A stretch of DNA of 64,000 nt from Pseudarthrobacter chlorophenolicus A6 (GTDB lineage Bacteria > Actinomycetota > Actinomycetes > Actinomycetales > Micrococcaceae), in NCBI RefSeq assembly GCF_000022025.1, contig NC_011886.1, positions 806,001 through 870,000 on the forward strand, written 5' to 3'. The position numbers were made by a program, and so were the translations under genes. This document shows, piece by piece, positions 24,763-34,379 of the stretch (the stretch's first letter is position 1; each line of letters begins with the position of its first letter). The notes below the pieces were generated by a model. That model worked only from the letters and a program-made list of their open reading frames with translations. It made no database searches and was not told where the DNA came from.

Positions 24763-25782
24763 TCAGGCGGACGGCGCTGCAGCCGTCGAGCCGCGCACCG
24801 TCAGGTGCGTGGGCATCACTGAGCGGGAGCGGGTGCCGCCGCTGCGGAGGGGATCCAGCTGAGCCAGCAGCATGGTCACTGCCACCCGGCCCGCCTGCTC
24901 AATGGGGAAGGACATGGTGGTCAGGGGCGGGTTGCAGAAGTCGGCGCCGAAAATGTCGTCGCAGCCCACGATGCTCATGTCCTCAGGCACCCGCACACCC
25001 CGCTCCCGGAGCCGCTGGAGCATGCCGATGGCGATCAGGTCGTTGAAGACTATGCAGGCGGTTGCACCGCTGTGGACCGCCGTGTCCGCCGCTGCCGCGC
25101 CGGACTGGGTCTTGGGCGCGAACGGGCCAAGCTTAACCACCTCGATGCCGCGCTCCCCGCCGGCCAGGGACAAGGCATCCCACCGGCGGGCATTCGACTG
25201 CGAGGAGACTGGCCCGGACACGTACGCCACCTTCGTATGGCCGAGCGAGATCAGGTGGTCAAGGGCCTGGCCGGTGGCCGCGGGGGTATCAATGATGACT
25301 GCTGGAACGTCAGGCACATCCCGGTTGATGGCCACCAAAGGCATGGCCGCGGAGGCTGCCAACAGGGCCTCATCCGTCAGCCGTGAAGCACCTACGATCA
25401 GCCCGTCGGCACTTTTACGGAGTTGCTGGATGGCGCTGGCTTCCACCTCGTCCGACTCTTCGGTATCCACCAGGAGCTGCGTGTAGCCCGCCGCTTTGAG
25501 CTGGAGCTGGGTTCCTCGGATGAGGTCGAAGTAGAAGGGGTTGGTGATGTCCGGTACCAGCACTCCAACCGCGCCGGTCTTTCCGGAACTCAGGGCCTTC
25601 GCCTGGGAATTCGGCGTGTAGTTGAGCTCGACGGCGGCCGCCTGGATGCGCTCGCGGGTCCGGACATTGACGCGGTCCGGGGTGGACAGGGCCCGGGACA
25701 CCGTGGAGGGAGCCACGCCGCACAGGGCGGCAATGTCGTGGATGGTGGCGGGGCGGCTCACCGAGACTGGTTGCAGTGCCAT
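24763..25782 (-). CDS. LacI family transcriptional regulator
   Basis: A 339-residue LacI-type repressor. The HTH and hinge are at residues 13-60 (TIHDIAALCGVAPSTVSRALS, then TPNSQAKALSSGKTGAVGVLVPDI); the rest is a periplasmic-binding-protein-like effector domain. The ATG at 25782 was chosen because further extension runs through its operator region. It is divergent from the sugar-acid operon, and the 206-bp gap carries the TGGCAACCGGTTGTCA operator. With the second LacI (35691) it probably controls the island from 25.9 to 45.0 kb. Confidence 0.9.
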   Translation of the reverse strand: MALQPVSVSRPATIHDIAALCGVAPSTVSRALSTPDRVNVRTRERIQAAAVELNYTPNSQAKALSSGKTGAVGVLVPDITNPFYFDLIRGTQLQLKAAGYTQLLVDTEESDEVEASAIQQLRKSADGLIVGASRLTDEALLAASAAMPLVAINRDVPDVPAVIIDTPAATGQALDHLISLGHTKVAYVSGPVSSQSNARRWDALSLAGGERGIEVVKLGPFAPKTQSGAAAADTAVHSGATACIVFNDLIAIGMLQRLRERGVRVPEDMSIVGCDDIFGADFCNPPLTTMSFPIEQAGRVAVTMLLAQLDPLRSGGTRSRSVMPTHLTVRGSTAAAPSA

Positions 25783-25872
25783 GGCGTTCCTCTCTGAACG
25801 GACTTGGCGGGAGCGCGGTTGTGACCGGAGACACTGCGCCGAAAGCCCTAGGATGTCACGGATCGCACATGA

Positions 25873-25911
25873 TGGCAACCGGTTGTCAGTGGATTGCAAC
25901 GCAGCTAATGT
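25873..25911 (+). promoter_or_regulatory. LacI-type operator overlapping a promoter
   Basis: TGGCAACCGGTTGTCA (25873-25888) is a near-perfect palindrome of the LacI class. Its right end is the -35 TTGTCA (25883-25888), and exactly 17 bp later comes the -10 TAATGT (25906-25911). A bound repressor would cover the -35. It drives the isomerase/Gfo-Idh operon starting at 25989. Confidence 0.85.
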
Positions 25912-25988
25912 TATCGGGGAGACGTGATACCAGCCACGGCATGCCTGCCGCCAATGACGTACCGGCATGCCCGCACCAAGGAGAAACC

Positions 25989-26831
25989 GTGAGCGAAACT
26001 GCAACCTGGCCCCTGTCCGGATTCGGCGACGAAATCGATCCCGATCCGCACGTGCAGGCCGCAGTGCTGCTGGCCCTCGGTGCCAGCCACATCGAGGTCC
26101 GGAGCGCGTGGGGAACGAACGTCTCCGAACTCACGGCGGAGCAGGTGCGCGAACTCAAGGGCATCCTGGACGGGCACGGACTGAAGGTTTCGGCGGTCGC
26201 CAGCCCCATCGGGAAGGTGGACATCAGCCTGCCCGTGGAGCACGAGGTGGAGCGCCTGCGCCAGATCATCTCCGTTGCCAAAGGCCTGGATGCCCGGTAC
26301 GTCCGGATCTTCTCCTTCTACCGCGCCGAGGCCCAAAGTGCCGAGGACATCCGCGGCGACGTCATGGTCCGCATGGCCGCCCTGGGGGCGGAAGCCGAGG
26401 CGGCCGGCGTCGTACTCCTGCATGAAAACGAAAAGGACATCTACGGCGACACCCCCGAACGCGTCCTGGACATCATGGAAACCGTGAATTCCCCGGCGCT
26501 CCGCGTCGCATGGGACAACGCCAACTTCGTCCAAGTGGGCGTGAAGCCCTACACCGGGGGCTACGCCATGCTGCGTCCCTACCTTGAGTACTTCCAGGTC
26601 AAGGACGCGCTGTTCAGCACCGGCGAGGTGGTTCCCTCCGGCCACGGTGACGGCGAACTCGACGCCACCGTGGCCGCCCTGGCGGCGGACGGGTTCACCG
26701 GTTTCGCGTCCCTTGAACCCCACCTGGCCAGCGCCCACGAACTGGGCGGCTTCTCCGGCCCCGTTGCATTCGGCATCGCGGCCCGGGCCTTCGCTGTCCT
26801 CGCCGACAAGCACGGTGTCCGGCTCGCCTGA
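25989..26831 (+). CDS. Sugar phosphate isomerase/epimerase (AP endonuclease 2 family)
   Basis: A 280-residue TIM-barrel protein of the xylose isomerase-like/AP endonuclease family 2 group. Metal-binding positions typical of the family are visible: LLHENE, VAWDNANF, and FQVKDALF followed by GHGDGELD. The start is a GTG with AAGGAG upstream. It is followed by a Gfo/Idh dehydrogenase; this enzyme pairing occurs in 3-keto-sugar chemistry (dehydrogenation, then isomerisation or beta-elimination) as well as inositol-type catabolism. The substrate is unknown. Confidence 0.85.
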   Translation: MSETATWPLSGFGDEIDPDPHVQAAVLLALGASHIEVRSAWGTNVSELTAEQVRELKGILDGHGLKVSAVASPIGKVDISLPVEHEVERLRQIISVAKGLDARYVRIFSFYRAEAQSAEDIRGDVMVRMAALGAEAEAAGVVLLHENEKDIYGDTPERVLDIMETVNSPALRVAWDNANFVQVGVKPYTGGYAMLRPYLEYFQVKDALFSTGEVVPSGHGDGELDATVAALAADGFTGFASLEPHLASAHELGGFSGPVAFGIAARAFAVLADKHGVRLA

Positions 26832-26869
26832 GCCGGGACAACCGCGAAATCCTTCGAAGGAGCAGGATC

Positions 26870-27877
26870 ATGACCACAGCGGCAATTATTGGATGCGGAG
26901 ACGTGTCCAGCGTCCACTTCGCGGCGCTGGCCAGCATGCCGGACGCCGAACTGGTGGCGGTCTGTGACACCCACCCAGGCCGCCTGGCGGCAGCAGAAGC
27001 AGCCCACGGGGTTGCCGGGTACGCAGACCACCGTGAGCTGCTGCGCAAAGTGCGGCCCGACGTCGTCCATATCTGCACACCGCACCATCTGCACGCTTCC
27101 CTTGCCATCGACTGCCTGGACGCCGGTGTCAACGTCATCGTCGAGAAGCCGCTGGCCCACACCCTCGAAGAAGGGCGGAAGCTGGTGGCGGCGGCAGCCC
27201 GGGGCACGGCCAAAATCGGCGTGTGCTTCCAGAACCGTTACAACGCCACGTCGGTGGCCATGCGGGAACTGCTCGACGGTGGCACGCTGGGCCGGGTGCT
27301 GGGCGCGTCGGCGACCGTGATGTGGCACCGGACAGCCGATTACTACAGGGACCGGCCATGGCGCGGCACGTGGGATGAAGGCGGAGGTGGCCTGATGATG
27401 AACCAGGCCATCCACACCGTTGACCTGCTGCAGTGGCTGGTGGGCGATGTGGCAAAAGTTGAAGGCCATGCGTCGGTGCGTGCCTTGGCCGGGATTATCG
27501 AGGTGGAAGACACCGCAGAGTTTGCCGCCGAGCATGCGAACGGAGCCCGCAGCGTCTTCTACGCCACCTTGGGCAATGCCGTGAATGCACCGGTGACGCT
27601 GGACATCACCACTGAGAAAGCCCTCCTCAGCCTGCGTGGCGACCTCACCGTCACATACGGGGACGGCGCCGTGGAGGTCGTATCCGAGCCTGTTCCGGAG
27701 TCAGGGAGGCGGTCGTACTGGGGCGCCTCCCATGAGCTCCTGATCCGGGACTTCTACGCCAAGCTGGAGGAGCCGGGGCCGTTCTGGATCAATCCGGCGG
27801 AGGCTGGGAAGTCCCTTCAGGTAGTCAAGGACATCTATGCCCAGTCGTACCCCCAGCAAGTGGAACGTGTGAGCTGA
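26870..27877 (+). CDS. Gfo/Idh/MocA family oxidoreductase
   Basis: A 335-residue NAD(P)-dependent sugar dehydrogenase. It has an N-terminal Rossmann fold (AIIGCGDVSSVHF), the family signature EKPLAH near residue 93 and a C-terminal alpha/beta domain with the MMNQAIHTVDLLQWL helix carrying the usual catalytic-region His. A strong AAGGAG precedes the ATG. It lies in an operon with the upstream isomerase, and a second pair of the same two families occurs at 33470-35546. Likely role: oxidation of a sugar or glycoside, often at C3. Confidence 0.87.
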   Translation: MTTAAIIGCGDVSSVHFAALASMPDAELVAVCDTHPGRLAAAEAAHGVAGYADHRELLRKVRPDVVHICTPHHLHASLAIDCLDAGVNVIVEKPLAHTLEEGRKLVAAAARGTAKIGVCFQNRYNATSVAMRELLDGGTLGRVLGASATVMWHRTADYYRDRPWRGTWDEGGGGLMMNQAIHTVDLLQWLVGDVAKVEGHASVRALAGIIEVEDTAEFAAEHANGARSVFYATLGNAVNAPVTLDITTEKALLSLRGDLTVTYGDGAVEVVSEPVPESGRRSYWGASHELLIRDFYAKLEEPGPFWINPAEAGKSLQVVKDIYAQSYPQQVERVS

Positions 27878-27997
27878 GCTCTGCCCCGGACCGAGTCCGG
27901 GCCCGGCCGGAATCCGCGGGTTTCCGGCCTTTTCCGCGCCCGCGCCTCCCTCGCGGAAGCTTTACGGGAACTGGAATGGCAACACATCCAGAAACTT

Positions 27998-28014
27998 TTG
28001 ACAATCGGTTGCCA
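27998..28014 (+). promoter_or_regulatory. LacI-type operator before the ABC importer operon
   Basis: TGACAATCGGTTGCCA (27999-28014) matches the operator consensus of this island, and its left end forms a perfect -35, TTGACA (27998-28003). The -10 is not clear (ATCAAA at 28021-28026 with 17-bp spacing is weak). The remaining leader to the ATG at 28130 shows no other signal. Confidence 0.75.
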
Positions 28015-28129
28015 AGAACGATCAAAGACCGTACTGTAAATCCCACAGCCACAACTATGTGTCCCAGAACACACTCCCGCCCTGATCCGGAAACCGTTCG
28101 CATCAGGCAAGACTCACTAGGAGCCAACA

Positions 28130-29665
28130 ATGAAGTTAGGTCCCAAGGCGGCAGCGGCCGCCCTCATGCTGAGTGCCTCACTGGCCCTCACTGCCTGCGG
28201 CGGCGGCGGCAACGCCGGCGCGGGGGCGAATGCCGGCGGCACCACGGTCACGGCACTCACGCTGGGAACCCTGCGTGACTTGACCTCGTGGGATCCGGCC
28301 CAGGCCCACGTGGGCCACGCGCTGCAGCCGTATCAGGCGGCCTACGATTCGCTGATTCTTCGCGAGCCTGACGGCAAGCTCAGCCCCATGCTTGCCACGG
28401 CATGGAAGTACAACGACGCCCGCACCAAGCTGACCGTGGACCTCCGGACGGACGTCACCTTCAGTGACGGGGCAAAGTTCGACGCCGAAGCCGCCAAGGC
28501 CAACCTGGACCACTTCAAGAAGGCCAACGGTCCGCAGATGGCGCAGCTCAGCACCGTTTCCGACGTCGCCGTGGTGGACGCGGACACCGTCGACATCAAC
28601 TTGAGCGCACCGGAACCGGCGCTGGAGTTCTTCCTCAGCCAGGCGGCCGGCCTGATGGGCAGCCCCAAGGCGCTGGGCACAGACGCCATCAAGACGGAGC
28701 CTGTCGGCTCAGGTCCGTACGTCATGGACAAGGCGGCTTCGGTCAAGGATTCCCAGACCGTCTTCAATGCCCGCGAGGGGTACTGGAACAAGGACCTGCA
28801 GAAGTACAAGAAGCTGACGCTCAAGATCCTCCTGGACCCCACCGCACGCACGAACGCGCTGGTTTCCGGCCAGATCGACGCCACCCTCCTGGATCCCAAG
28901 AACGGCAAGCAGGCCGAGGGCGCCAAGATGAAGCTGGAGGCCAACCAGGTGGACTGGGCCGGCCTGCTCCTGCTGGACCGCGACGGTGCGAAGAACCCGG
29001 CGCTGGCCGACGTGAAGGTCCGCCAGGCCATCAACTACGCGTTCGACCGCAAGACCATCCTGGACCAGGTGATGCTGGGCCAGGGGACGCCGACGTCGCA
29101 GCCGTTCGGCAAGGACAGCGGGGCATGGTCCGAAGAGCTGGAGAACTACTACAGCTACGATCCGGAGAAGGCCAAGCAGCTGCTGAAGGAGTCGGGCTTC
29201 GAAGGCAAGGTCAGCATCGACGTTCCCACGCTTCCCGGCGCCGAAACCCTGATCTCCGTGCTCAAGCAGCAGCTCGCGGACGTCGGCATCACCCTGAACC
29301 CCGGTGCCGCCATCACCAACACCTTCACGGCGGACGTCGCGGCCCAAAAGTACAGCGCCATGTACTTCAACCTCTTCCAGGGCGAGCCCACGGTGGCCAT
29401 CGACCAGATCGTTTCCACCAAGGCCCTGTACAACCCGTTCAAGACGACGACTCCTGAACTGGAAGACAAGATCAAGGCTGTTCGCACCGCTGGGGATGCC
29501 GCCGGCGAAGAAGCCAAGGAAGTCAATAAGTACGTAGTGGAGCAGGCCTGGTTCGCGCCGCTGTTCCGTGTGAACCAGATGTACTACCACAACGACAAAG
29601 TCAACGTGGTACCGCAGGCGCAGCAGGCCGTCCCCTCCATCTACAACTACTCGCCTGCCAAGTAG
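28130..29665 (+). CDS. ABC transporter substrate-binding lipoprotein, family 5
   Basis: A 511-residue solute-binding protein of the SBP_bac_5 (peptide/nickel/oligosaccharide) family. The signal peptide ends in lipobox LTAC with the lipidated Cys23, followed by a Gly/Ala linker. Family motifs include LDLTSWDPA-like DLTSWDPAQA, SPMLATAWKY and VRQAINYAFDRKTIL. Although this family is named for peptides, members also import oligosaccharides, and the neighbouring sugar-acid enzymes favour a carbohydrate ligand here. AGGAG precedes the ATG; two permease parts and two ATPases follow immediately. Confidence 0.92.
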   Translation: MKLGPKAAAAALMLSASLALTACGGGGNAGAGANAGGTTVTALTLGTLRDLTSWDPAQAHVGHALQPYQAAYDSLILREPDGKLSPMLATAWKYNDARTKLTVDLRTDVTFSDGAKFDAEAAKANLDHFKKANGPQMAQLSTVSDVAVVDADTVDINLSAPEPALEFFLSQAAGLMGSPKALGTDAIKTEPVGSGPYVMDKAASVKDSQTVFNAREGYWNKDLQKYKKLTLKILLDPTARTNALVSGQIDATLLDPKNGKQAEGAKMKLEANQVDWAGLLLLDRDGAKNPALADVKVRQAINYAFDRKTILDQVMLGQGTPTSQPFGKDSGAWSEELENYYSYDPEKAKQLLKESGFEGKVSIDVPTLPGAETLISVLKQQLADVGITLNPGAAITNTFTADVAAQKYSAMYFNLFQGEPTVAIDQIVSTKALYNPFKTTTPELEDKIKAVRTAGDAAGEEAKEVNKYVVEQAWFAPLFRVNQMYYHNDKVNVVPQAQQAVPSIYNYSPAK

Positions 29666-29671
29666 GACGCC

Positions 29672-30613
29672 ATGATCAAGTTCATTGCCAAGAGGCTCGG
29701 CAGCGGGGTGATGGTGCTGTTCGTCGTCTCGGTGCTCACCTTCACCCTGCTGTACACAGCCAGTGGCAGCATTGCCCAGAACATCCTGGGCGACCAGGCC
29801 ACACCTGAGCAGGTCGCCGCGAAGGAACACGAACTGGGCCTCGACCAGCCCCTGTTCGTCCGCTACTTCGCCTGGCTGGGCGATGCTGTCAGCGGGAACC
29901 TTGGAGCCTCGTGGTTCACCAACGAACCGGTGGCCAATTCCCTGGCCACCCGCATCCCGGTAACCATGACCATGGTTTTCGCGGCAATGATCCTGATCGC
30001 CATCTGCGCAGCACTCATTGGTGTGGCGGCCGCCGTCAAGCGCGGCTGGGTGGACAGGGTGGTCCAGGTAGGTGCGATCATTGGCGACTCCATTCCCGGG
30101 TTTGTCATTGGCGTCCTGCTGGTTACCTTCCTGGCCATCCAGCTGGGCATGTTCCCGGCCACCAGCACCATCTCTCCCGAGGTGGGGCCGGAAGCCTGGG
30201 TTGTGTCCATGACCCTCCCCGTCATCGCGCTGCTGATCAACGGGGTCACCGGCGGCGCCCAGCAGATCCGCAGCGCCGTCATCAAACAGCTTGAACGCGA
30301 CTACGTCCGCACCCTCCGGAGCCGGGGGATCGGCGAGCAGGAGATCCTGTTCAAGCATGTGCTGCGCAGCGCGGCCCCTGCCGGACTCACCGTGCTGAGC
30401 CTGCAGCTGATCGGCATGCTCGGCGGCGTGGTCATCATCGAGCAGATCTTCGCTCTTCCCGGCATGGGCCCCCTGGCCGTCGCCGCCACCAACCAGACCG
30501 ATCTTCCCGTCGTGATGGGCGTGGTGATGTACACCGTCGTGGTGGTCATCGTGGTGAACCTCCTGGTGGACATCCTCAACGGTTGGCTTAACCCGAAAGT
30601 GCGTGTGTCATGA
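29672..30613 (+). CDS. ABC transporter permease, DppB type
   Basis: A 313-residue inner-membrane permease with six predicted helices and a long first periplasmic loop (TPEQVAAKEHELGLDQPLFVRYFAWL), typical of DppB/OppB subunits. The EAA-type coupling loop is RTLRSRGIGEQEILFKHVLRSAA. It starts 6 bp after the binding protein and its stop overlaps the next ATG by 4 bp. Confidence 0.92.
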   Translation: MIKFIAKRLGSGVMVLFVVSVLTFTLLYTASGSIAQNILGDQATPEQVAAKEHELGLDQPLFVRYFAWLGDAVSGNLGASWFTNEPVANSLATRIPVTMTMVFAAMILIAICAALIGVAAAVKRGWVDRVVQVGAIIGDSIPGFVIGVLLVTFLAIQLGMFPATSTISPEVGPEAWVVSMTLPVIALLINGVTGGAQQIRSAVIKQLERDYVRTLRSRGIGEQEILFKHVLRSAAPAGLTVLSLQLIGMLGGVVIIEQIFALPGMGPLAVAATNQTDLPVVMGVVMYTVVVVIVVNLLVDILNGWLNPKVRVS

Positions 30614-32526
30614 GTGATTCCGTAGAAACGGCGGCTGTTGCCGCACCTGTGCCCGGCAAAGGCCAAAGCGGCACCGTGGTCCGTTCCACCGTGACCCGCC
30701 GCCTCCTGAAGAACCCGCTGGGCATCGCTTCCCTGGTGATCCTTTCCACGATTGCCTTACTGGCCATCTTCGCGCCGGTCCTTGCACCGTTCGAGGAGAA
30801 CTTCGCCAACATCTCCAAAACCCTGGCGGCCCCGGACGGGGTGAACATCCTCGGCACTGACAGCGCCGGCCGCGATAACTGGAGCCGGCTGCTGTTCGGG
30901 GCACAGCTGACGCTGCTGTCGGCCCTGCTGTGCGCGGGCGTCGCCATCGCCATCGGCCTGCCCGCCGGCCTGATTGCCGGCTACTACGCTGGTAAGTTCG
31001 AAGCTGTTTCCAACTGGATTGTCAGCATCCTCATGAGCCTTCCCGGGCTGATCGTGCTGCTCACCATCCGTGCGGCGTTCGGCCCGTCCGTGTGGATCTC
31101 AATGATTGCGTTCGGCATTCTCATCAGCCCGTCCTACTTCAGGCTCACCCGGGCGGCGGTACAGTCCGTGCGGAACGAGCTGTACGTTGACGCTGCCCGG
31201 GTCTCCGGCCTCTCCGACCTGAGCATCATTGCCCGTCACATCTTCTCGGTGGTCCGCGCCCCCATCATCATCCAGACCGCGGCGATCGCCGGCGTGGCCA
31301 TCGCCATCCAGTCGGGCCTGGAGTTCCTGGGCCTCGGCGACCCCACCAAGGCAACCTGGGGCGTCATGCTCTCGGAAGGGTTCAAGAACGTCTACCTGAC
31401 CCCCACCCTGCTGCTCTGGCCGGCCCTGGCCATGGCCCTGACCATCGGTGGACTCGTCCTGCTCGGCAACGCCCTCCGTGATGCACTCGAGGACGGCGAG
31501 AAGATCAAGCACCGCAGGAAGCGCGCTTCGGTTTCCGCGACCTCCGGTACAACGGAACGCATGACGGCGGAACCCGCCAGGGCGCGCCAGTCACGGAAGT
31601 CTGTCGTCGCCGTCGAGAGCGGAACCGAGCACCACCTGGTCAAGGTGACCAACCTGGGCGTCGGTTACCCGCAGGCGGACGGTTCCATCAAGAAGGTGGT
31701 GGACGACGTCTCCTTCCACGTTGACCGCGGTGAGATCCTGGGCATTGTGGGGGAGTCCGGATCGGGCAAGTCCCAAACAGCGTTCTCCATCCTGGGACTG
31801 CTCCCGGACAACGCCCGCATTGTGGGCGGTTCCATCCAGTTCGACGGCAACTACACGGTTGCCCCGGGGGACGAAAAGGTCAGCCAGGAGCGGCTCACCA
31901 AGCTGCGCGGGAAGCGGATCTCCTACATTCCGCAGGAACCCATGAGCAACCTGGATCCGGCCTTCACCATCGGCTACCAGCTGGTAACGCCCATGGTCCG
32001 GGTGCTGGGAATCTCCAAGGCAGAGGCCCGCACCCGCGCGCTCAAGCTGCTCACCGACGTCGGAATCGTCAACCCGGAGCGCACGTTCGACGCGTATCCC
32101 CACGAAGTTTCCGGCGGTATGGCCCAGCGCGTGCTGATCGCCGGTGCCATCAGCTGCGAACCGGACCTGGTCATCGCTGACGAGCCCACCACCGCACTGG
32201 ACGTGACGGTGCAGGCAGATGTGCTGGACCTGCTCCGCGAACTCCAGCAGCGGCTGAACATCGGTGTGGTCCTGGTGACCCACAACTTCGGCGTCGTCGC
32301 CGACTTGTGTGACCGTGTTGCGGTGATGCAGAACGGCCGGCTGGTGGAAGAGGGCACCGTCCGCGAAATCCTCCGCAACCCGAAGGAAAAGTACACGCAG
32401 ACGCTGCTGGGTTCCATGCTCGAGGGCAAGGAACCGATGACCATGCTCGTCTCCCCGCCGGAAGGGCCGGTGGCCCACCGTGAAACAGCCCGCCATGCAA
32501 CTGCAGAAAAGGAGCCGGTCGCGTGA
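30610..32526 (+). CDS. Fused ABC permease (DppC type) and ATPase (DppD type)
   Basis: A 638-residue two-domain protein. Residues about 1-300 are a DppC/OppC permease: an N-terminal cytoplasmic segment, then ILGTDSAGRDNWSRLLFGA and the EAA loop DAARVSGLSDLSIIARHI. After a basic linker (about 300-345) comes a complete ATPase with Walker A GESGSGKS, signature VSGGMAQR, Walker B LVIADEPT and H-loop VTHNF. These are normally two genes; here the frame is continuous, tying one ATPase covalently to one permease. The start overlaps the DppB gene and the stop overlaps the next ATPase (GTGA). Confidence 0.92.
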   Translation: MSDSVETAAVAAPVPGKGQSGTVVRSTVTRRLLKNPLGIASLVILSTIALLAIFAPVLAPFEENFANISKTLAAPDGVNILGTDSAGRDNWSRLLFGAQLTLLSALLCAGVAIAIGLPAGLIAGYYAGKFEAVSNWIVSILMSLPGLIVLLTIRAAFGPSVWISMIAFGILISPSYFRLTRAAVQSVRNELYVDAARVSGLSDLSIIARHIFSVVRAPIIIQTAAIAGVAIAIQSGLEFLGLGDPTKATWGVMLSEGFKNVYLTPTLLLWPALAMALTIGGLVLLGNALRDALEDGEKIKHRRKRASVSATSGTTERMTAEPARARQSRKSVVAVESGTEHHLVKVTNLGVGYPQADGSIKKVVDDVSFHVDRGEILGIVGESGSGKSQTAFSILGLLPDNARIVGGSIQFDGNYTVAPGDEKVSQERLTKLRGKRISYIPQEPMSNLDPAFTIGYQLVTPMVRVLGISKAEARTRALKLLTDVGIVNPERTFDAYPHEVSGGMAQRVLIAGAISCEPDLVIADEPTTALDVTVQADVLDLLRELQQRLNIGVVLVTHNFGVVADLCDRVAVMQNGRLVEEGTVREILRNPKEKYTQTLLGSMLEGKEPMTMLVSPPEGPVAHRETARHATAEKEPVA

Positions 32527-33410
32527 GTACCCCTGCCGCTTCCCAGCACACCCCACCGCTGCTCTCCGTTGAAAACCTGGTGGTGGAATACCCCAGCAAG
32601 AAGTTCCGCGCCAAGCCGTTCCGCGCCCTGACGGACATTAACATCACCATCGGGCAGGGTGAAACCCTTGGCCTGGTGGGGGAGTCCGGCTCCGGAAAGA
32701 CCACTTTGGGACGCGCCGTCCTGGGACTGGCACCGGTAACCCAGGGCAAGGTCATCTTCGAAGGCAACGACATCAGCAACGCCTCCCGCCGGGAACGCAG
32801 GACACTGAGCCGGGACCTGCAGGTGGTCTTCCAGGATCCGTATACCTCCCTCAACCCGGCCCTGGAGATCGGCGACATCCTCGCCGAGCCCCTCGCGGTT
32901 CAGGGACTGGACAAGGAAACCGCCAGGAAACGCGTCAAGGAACTGCTGGACCAGGTGGGATTGCCGTCGGACGCAGTCCACCGCCTGCCCCGCGAATTCA
33001 GCGGCGGCCAGCGGCAGCGCGTCGCCATCGCCCGCGCACTGGCCCTGTCACCCAAACTGATTGTCTGCGACGAACCGGTCAGCGCCCTCGACCTCTCCAC
33101 GCAGGCGCGCGTGCTGGACCTGTTCCTGCAGATCCAAAAGGACACGGGCGTCTCCTACCTTTTCGTCTCCCACGACCTGGACGTGGTCCGGCACATCAGC
33201 CACCGGGTGGCCGTCATGTTCCGTGGCGAAATCGTGGAACAGGGTCCGGCCGAAACCGTGACCCGGAACCCCGAACACCCCTACACCCAGCGGCTGCTGC
33301 TGGCATCCCCAGTGCCGGACCCGGACCGGCAGGAACAGCGCCGTGCTGACAGGCACCGCCTGCTGGAACAGCAGCGCCAACAGACCGAACAGGCCGGGGC
33401 TGCGGCCTGA
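32523..33410 (+). CDS. ABC transporter ATPase, DppF type
   Basis: A 295-residue ATPase: Walker A GESGSGKT, Q-loop FQDPYTSLNP, signature FSGGQRQR, Walker B LIVCDEPVSALD, H-loop SHDL and the C-terminal oligopeptide-type extension (NPEHPYTQRLL). It pairs with the ATPase half of the preceding fusion. The GTG start overlaps the fusion's stop by 4 bp. Confidence 0.93.
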   Translation: MSTPAASQHTPPLLSVENLVVEYPSKKFRAKPFRALTDINITIGQGETLGLVGESGSGKTTLGRAVLGLAPVTQGKVIFEGNDISNASRRERRTLSRDLQVVFQDPYTSLNPALEIGDILAEPLAVQGLDKETARKRVKELLDQVGLPSDAVHRLPREFSGGQRQRVAIARALALSPKLIVCDEPVSALDLSTQARVLDLFLQIQKDTGVSYLFVSHDLDVVRHISHRVAVMFRGEIVEQGPAETVTRNPEHPYTQRLLLASPVPDPDRQEQRRADRHRLLEQQRQQTEQAGAAA

Positions 33411-33469
33411 AGCCGCAGCCCACAGCTAAGACCCAAGGCCTCAGCAGGCCGGAACAACGGAGGAATGAC

Positions 33470-34330
33470 GTGGCCAAAATAGGCGTACAAGCCATGATGC
33501 TTAAGGACAGCTTCGCCGAGATCGGAGCGTTCGAGACGCTGCGCAAGGTCAGTGCGATCGGCTACAACGCCGTGGAGATCTCGCAGATCCCCATGACACC
33601 GGAGAACGTGGCCGAACTGGACCGCTCCCGCAGCGAACTCGGCATGGACATCGCCGCCCTCTCGGTCAACGTTGAAGGACGGAAGGGCATGCCGGTGGAA
33701 TCACTGGCGGAGAATTTCGACAAGATCGTGGACGACGCCAAGCGGCTGGACTCCTCCCTGCTGCGGATCGGGATGCTGCCCTTCCCCGCCATGAAGTCAC
33801 TCGACGCCGTGGTGGACTTCGCCAAGCAGGCCAACGGGTATGCGGAACGGCTCCAGGAACACGGCATCAGCCTGTACTACCACAACCACCACATCGAGTT
33901 CGCGAAGTTTGACGGCAAATACATGCTGGACATCATCGCGGACAACTCCCCGGCCATGGGCATGGAAATCGACGTCCACTGGGTTCAGCGCGGCGGCCTT
34001 GACCCGGTCCGGACGCTCGAGAAGTACGCCGGACGCACGGCCATGGTGCACTTGAAGGACTACCGGATCGGGCAGATGCCGGAATCGTCGTTCGGGCTAC
34101 TGGAGAAGGGCGATTTCCCCGGCTTCATGGCCGAATTCAAGAACGTGGTCCAGTTCGCCGAAGTGGGCGAGGGCAACCTGGACTTCCCCTCGATCGTTCC
34201 CGCCGCCGTCGAAGCCGGTGCCCAGTACCTGCTGGTGGAACAGGACGAACTCTACGGCCGCACCGTGTGGGACGCCCTGCAGACCTCCTACGACAACCTT
34301 GCCGCCATGGGCCACGCGGACCTTTTCTAG
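33470..34330 (+). CDS. Sugar phosphate isomerase/epimerase, second copy
   Basis: A 286-residue AP-endonuclease-2-type TIM barrel, only distantly like the one at 25989. Probable metal ligands lie in YYHNHHIEF, MEIDVHWV, MVHLKDYR and LLVEQDEL. The GTG start follows GGAGGAA. It is paired with a Gfo/Idh dehydrogenase 49 bp downstream, repeating the enzyme pair at 25989-27877. That repetition suggests a two-step redox deglycosylation or epimerisation of the imported sugar. The short spacer after it contains GGTTTCGACAGGCTCAACC, a partly palindromic sequence. Confidence 0.85.
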   Translation: MAKIGVQAMMLKDSFAEIGAFETLRKVSAIGYNAVEISQIPMTPENVAELDRSRSELGMDIAALSVNVEGRKGMPVESLAENFDKIVDDAKRLDSSLLRIGMLPFPAMKSLDAVVDFAKQANGYAERLQEHGISLYYHNHHIEFAKFDGKYMLDIIADNSPAMGMEIDVHWVQRGGLDPVRTLEKYAGRTAMVHLKDYRIGQMPESSFGLLEKGDFPGFMAEFKNVVQFAEVGEGNLDFPSIVPAAVEAGAQYLLVEQDELYGRTVWDALQTSYDNLAAMGHADLF

Positions 34331-34379
34331 GTTTCGACAGGCTCAACCACCGGACCAACCACAGAAGTAAGGAAACACA

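Noticed and set aside
28709..30358. Minus-strand frame of about 550 codons opposite the binding protein and permease
   Set aside because: Shadow of the ABC importer genes, which have full motifs.
34331..34379. GGTTTCGACAGGCTCAACC spacer as a regulatory site
   Set aside because: It is a partly palindromic sequence within an operon spacer; nothing links it to regulation here.
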